64,000 nucleotides of DNA, from positions 3,633,339 to 3,697,338 of the forward strand of contig NZ_DS544873.1 of the NCBI RefSeq assembly GCF_000154725.1, read 5' to 3'. The notes beneath the pieces were generated by a model. That model was given only the letters and a program-made list of their open reading frames with translations, was not told the origin of the DNA and made no database searches. The position numbers and the translations under genes are program-made. The DNA is from Kordia algicida OT-1. Its GTDB lineage: Bacteria; Bacteroidota; Bacteroidia; Flavobacteriales; Flavobacteriaceae. Positions 63,931 through 64,000 of the stretch are shown in pieces. Position 1 is the stretch's first letter. Each line of letters opens with the position of its first letter.

Positions 63931-64000
63931 TACAAAAAGTTTGATGAGTATATAACGAAAGAAACAGACAAAAAAACCCAAAACAAAAAACGAAAAGCAA

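Overview
The window looks like chromosome of a marine-type member of the Flavobacteriaceae (Bacteroidota). The support is AT-rich DNA, promoters of the TAnnTTTG type (TATATTTG, TATCTTTG), almost no Shine-Dalgarno sites, a PID-CTERM type small secreted protein, an OMP_b-brl type TonB-linked receptor, and gene neighbourhoods usual for the family (DUF177-rpmF-fabH-accB-accC; rnpA next to an S41 protease; rpiB near rnr). The GG-leader peptide at 62788-62982 resembles precursors I associate with the genus Kordia; that genus guess is from memory only.

Layout. (1) 1-5315: right end of an integrated element. It has the 5' part of a type I restriction methylase gene (hsdM) running off the left edge, a RadC-like JAB protein, a DUF1737 protein, an XRE repressor with two palindromic operators, several unknown small genes, a DUF3127 protein with an SSB-like tail, and a lipoprotein. 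It ends at the 3' half of a CAU-anticodon tRNA, which I read as the attachment-site junction. (2) 5316-37700: mostly ordinary chromosome: YceI protein, an unusual membrane-anchored winged-helix regulator, an RND efflux operon (membrane fusion protein, pump, TolC), riboflavin synthase, pdxA, fatty acid initiation genes, lepA, an outer membrane receptor, dusB, a cation/proton antiporter, a Pif1-like helicase, a tandem pair of unknown genes, and secreted hydrolases (MBL, S8, M1).

(3) 37742-56785, with housekeeping genes (rnpA, S41 protease, elaA-like) in between: the most interesting part. A LexA-like S24 repressor with a possible self-cleavage site lies beside direct-repeat operators. Nearly the same double 12-mer (TTGTAATATGTT, 21 bp apart) overlaps the promoter of a phage-like lysis cassette (CHAP/NlpC-type hydrolase, holin, a possible fibre protein, a possible spanin-like protein) and, 6.6 kb away, the promoter of a 1154-residue protein of unknown function. 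Downstream of that are a 663-residue putative toxin carrier, a WHH-type nuclease toxin and about nine immunity genes (SUKH-1, SUKH-3, Imm22 and unknowns) separated by copies of one terminator hairpin. No phage capsid, sheath or baseplate gene is visible. My inference is a domesticated, damage-inducible lysis-and-toxin-release system.

(4) 56803-64000: rpiB, a 0.9 kb gene-free stretch with several DnaA-box-like nonamers and a dispersed palindromic repeat, a lipid kinase, rnr, a YbjQ-family protein, an orphan RiPP-like precursor and a DUF2807 protein. No rRNA, complete tRNA, CRISPR array or insertion sequence was seen.
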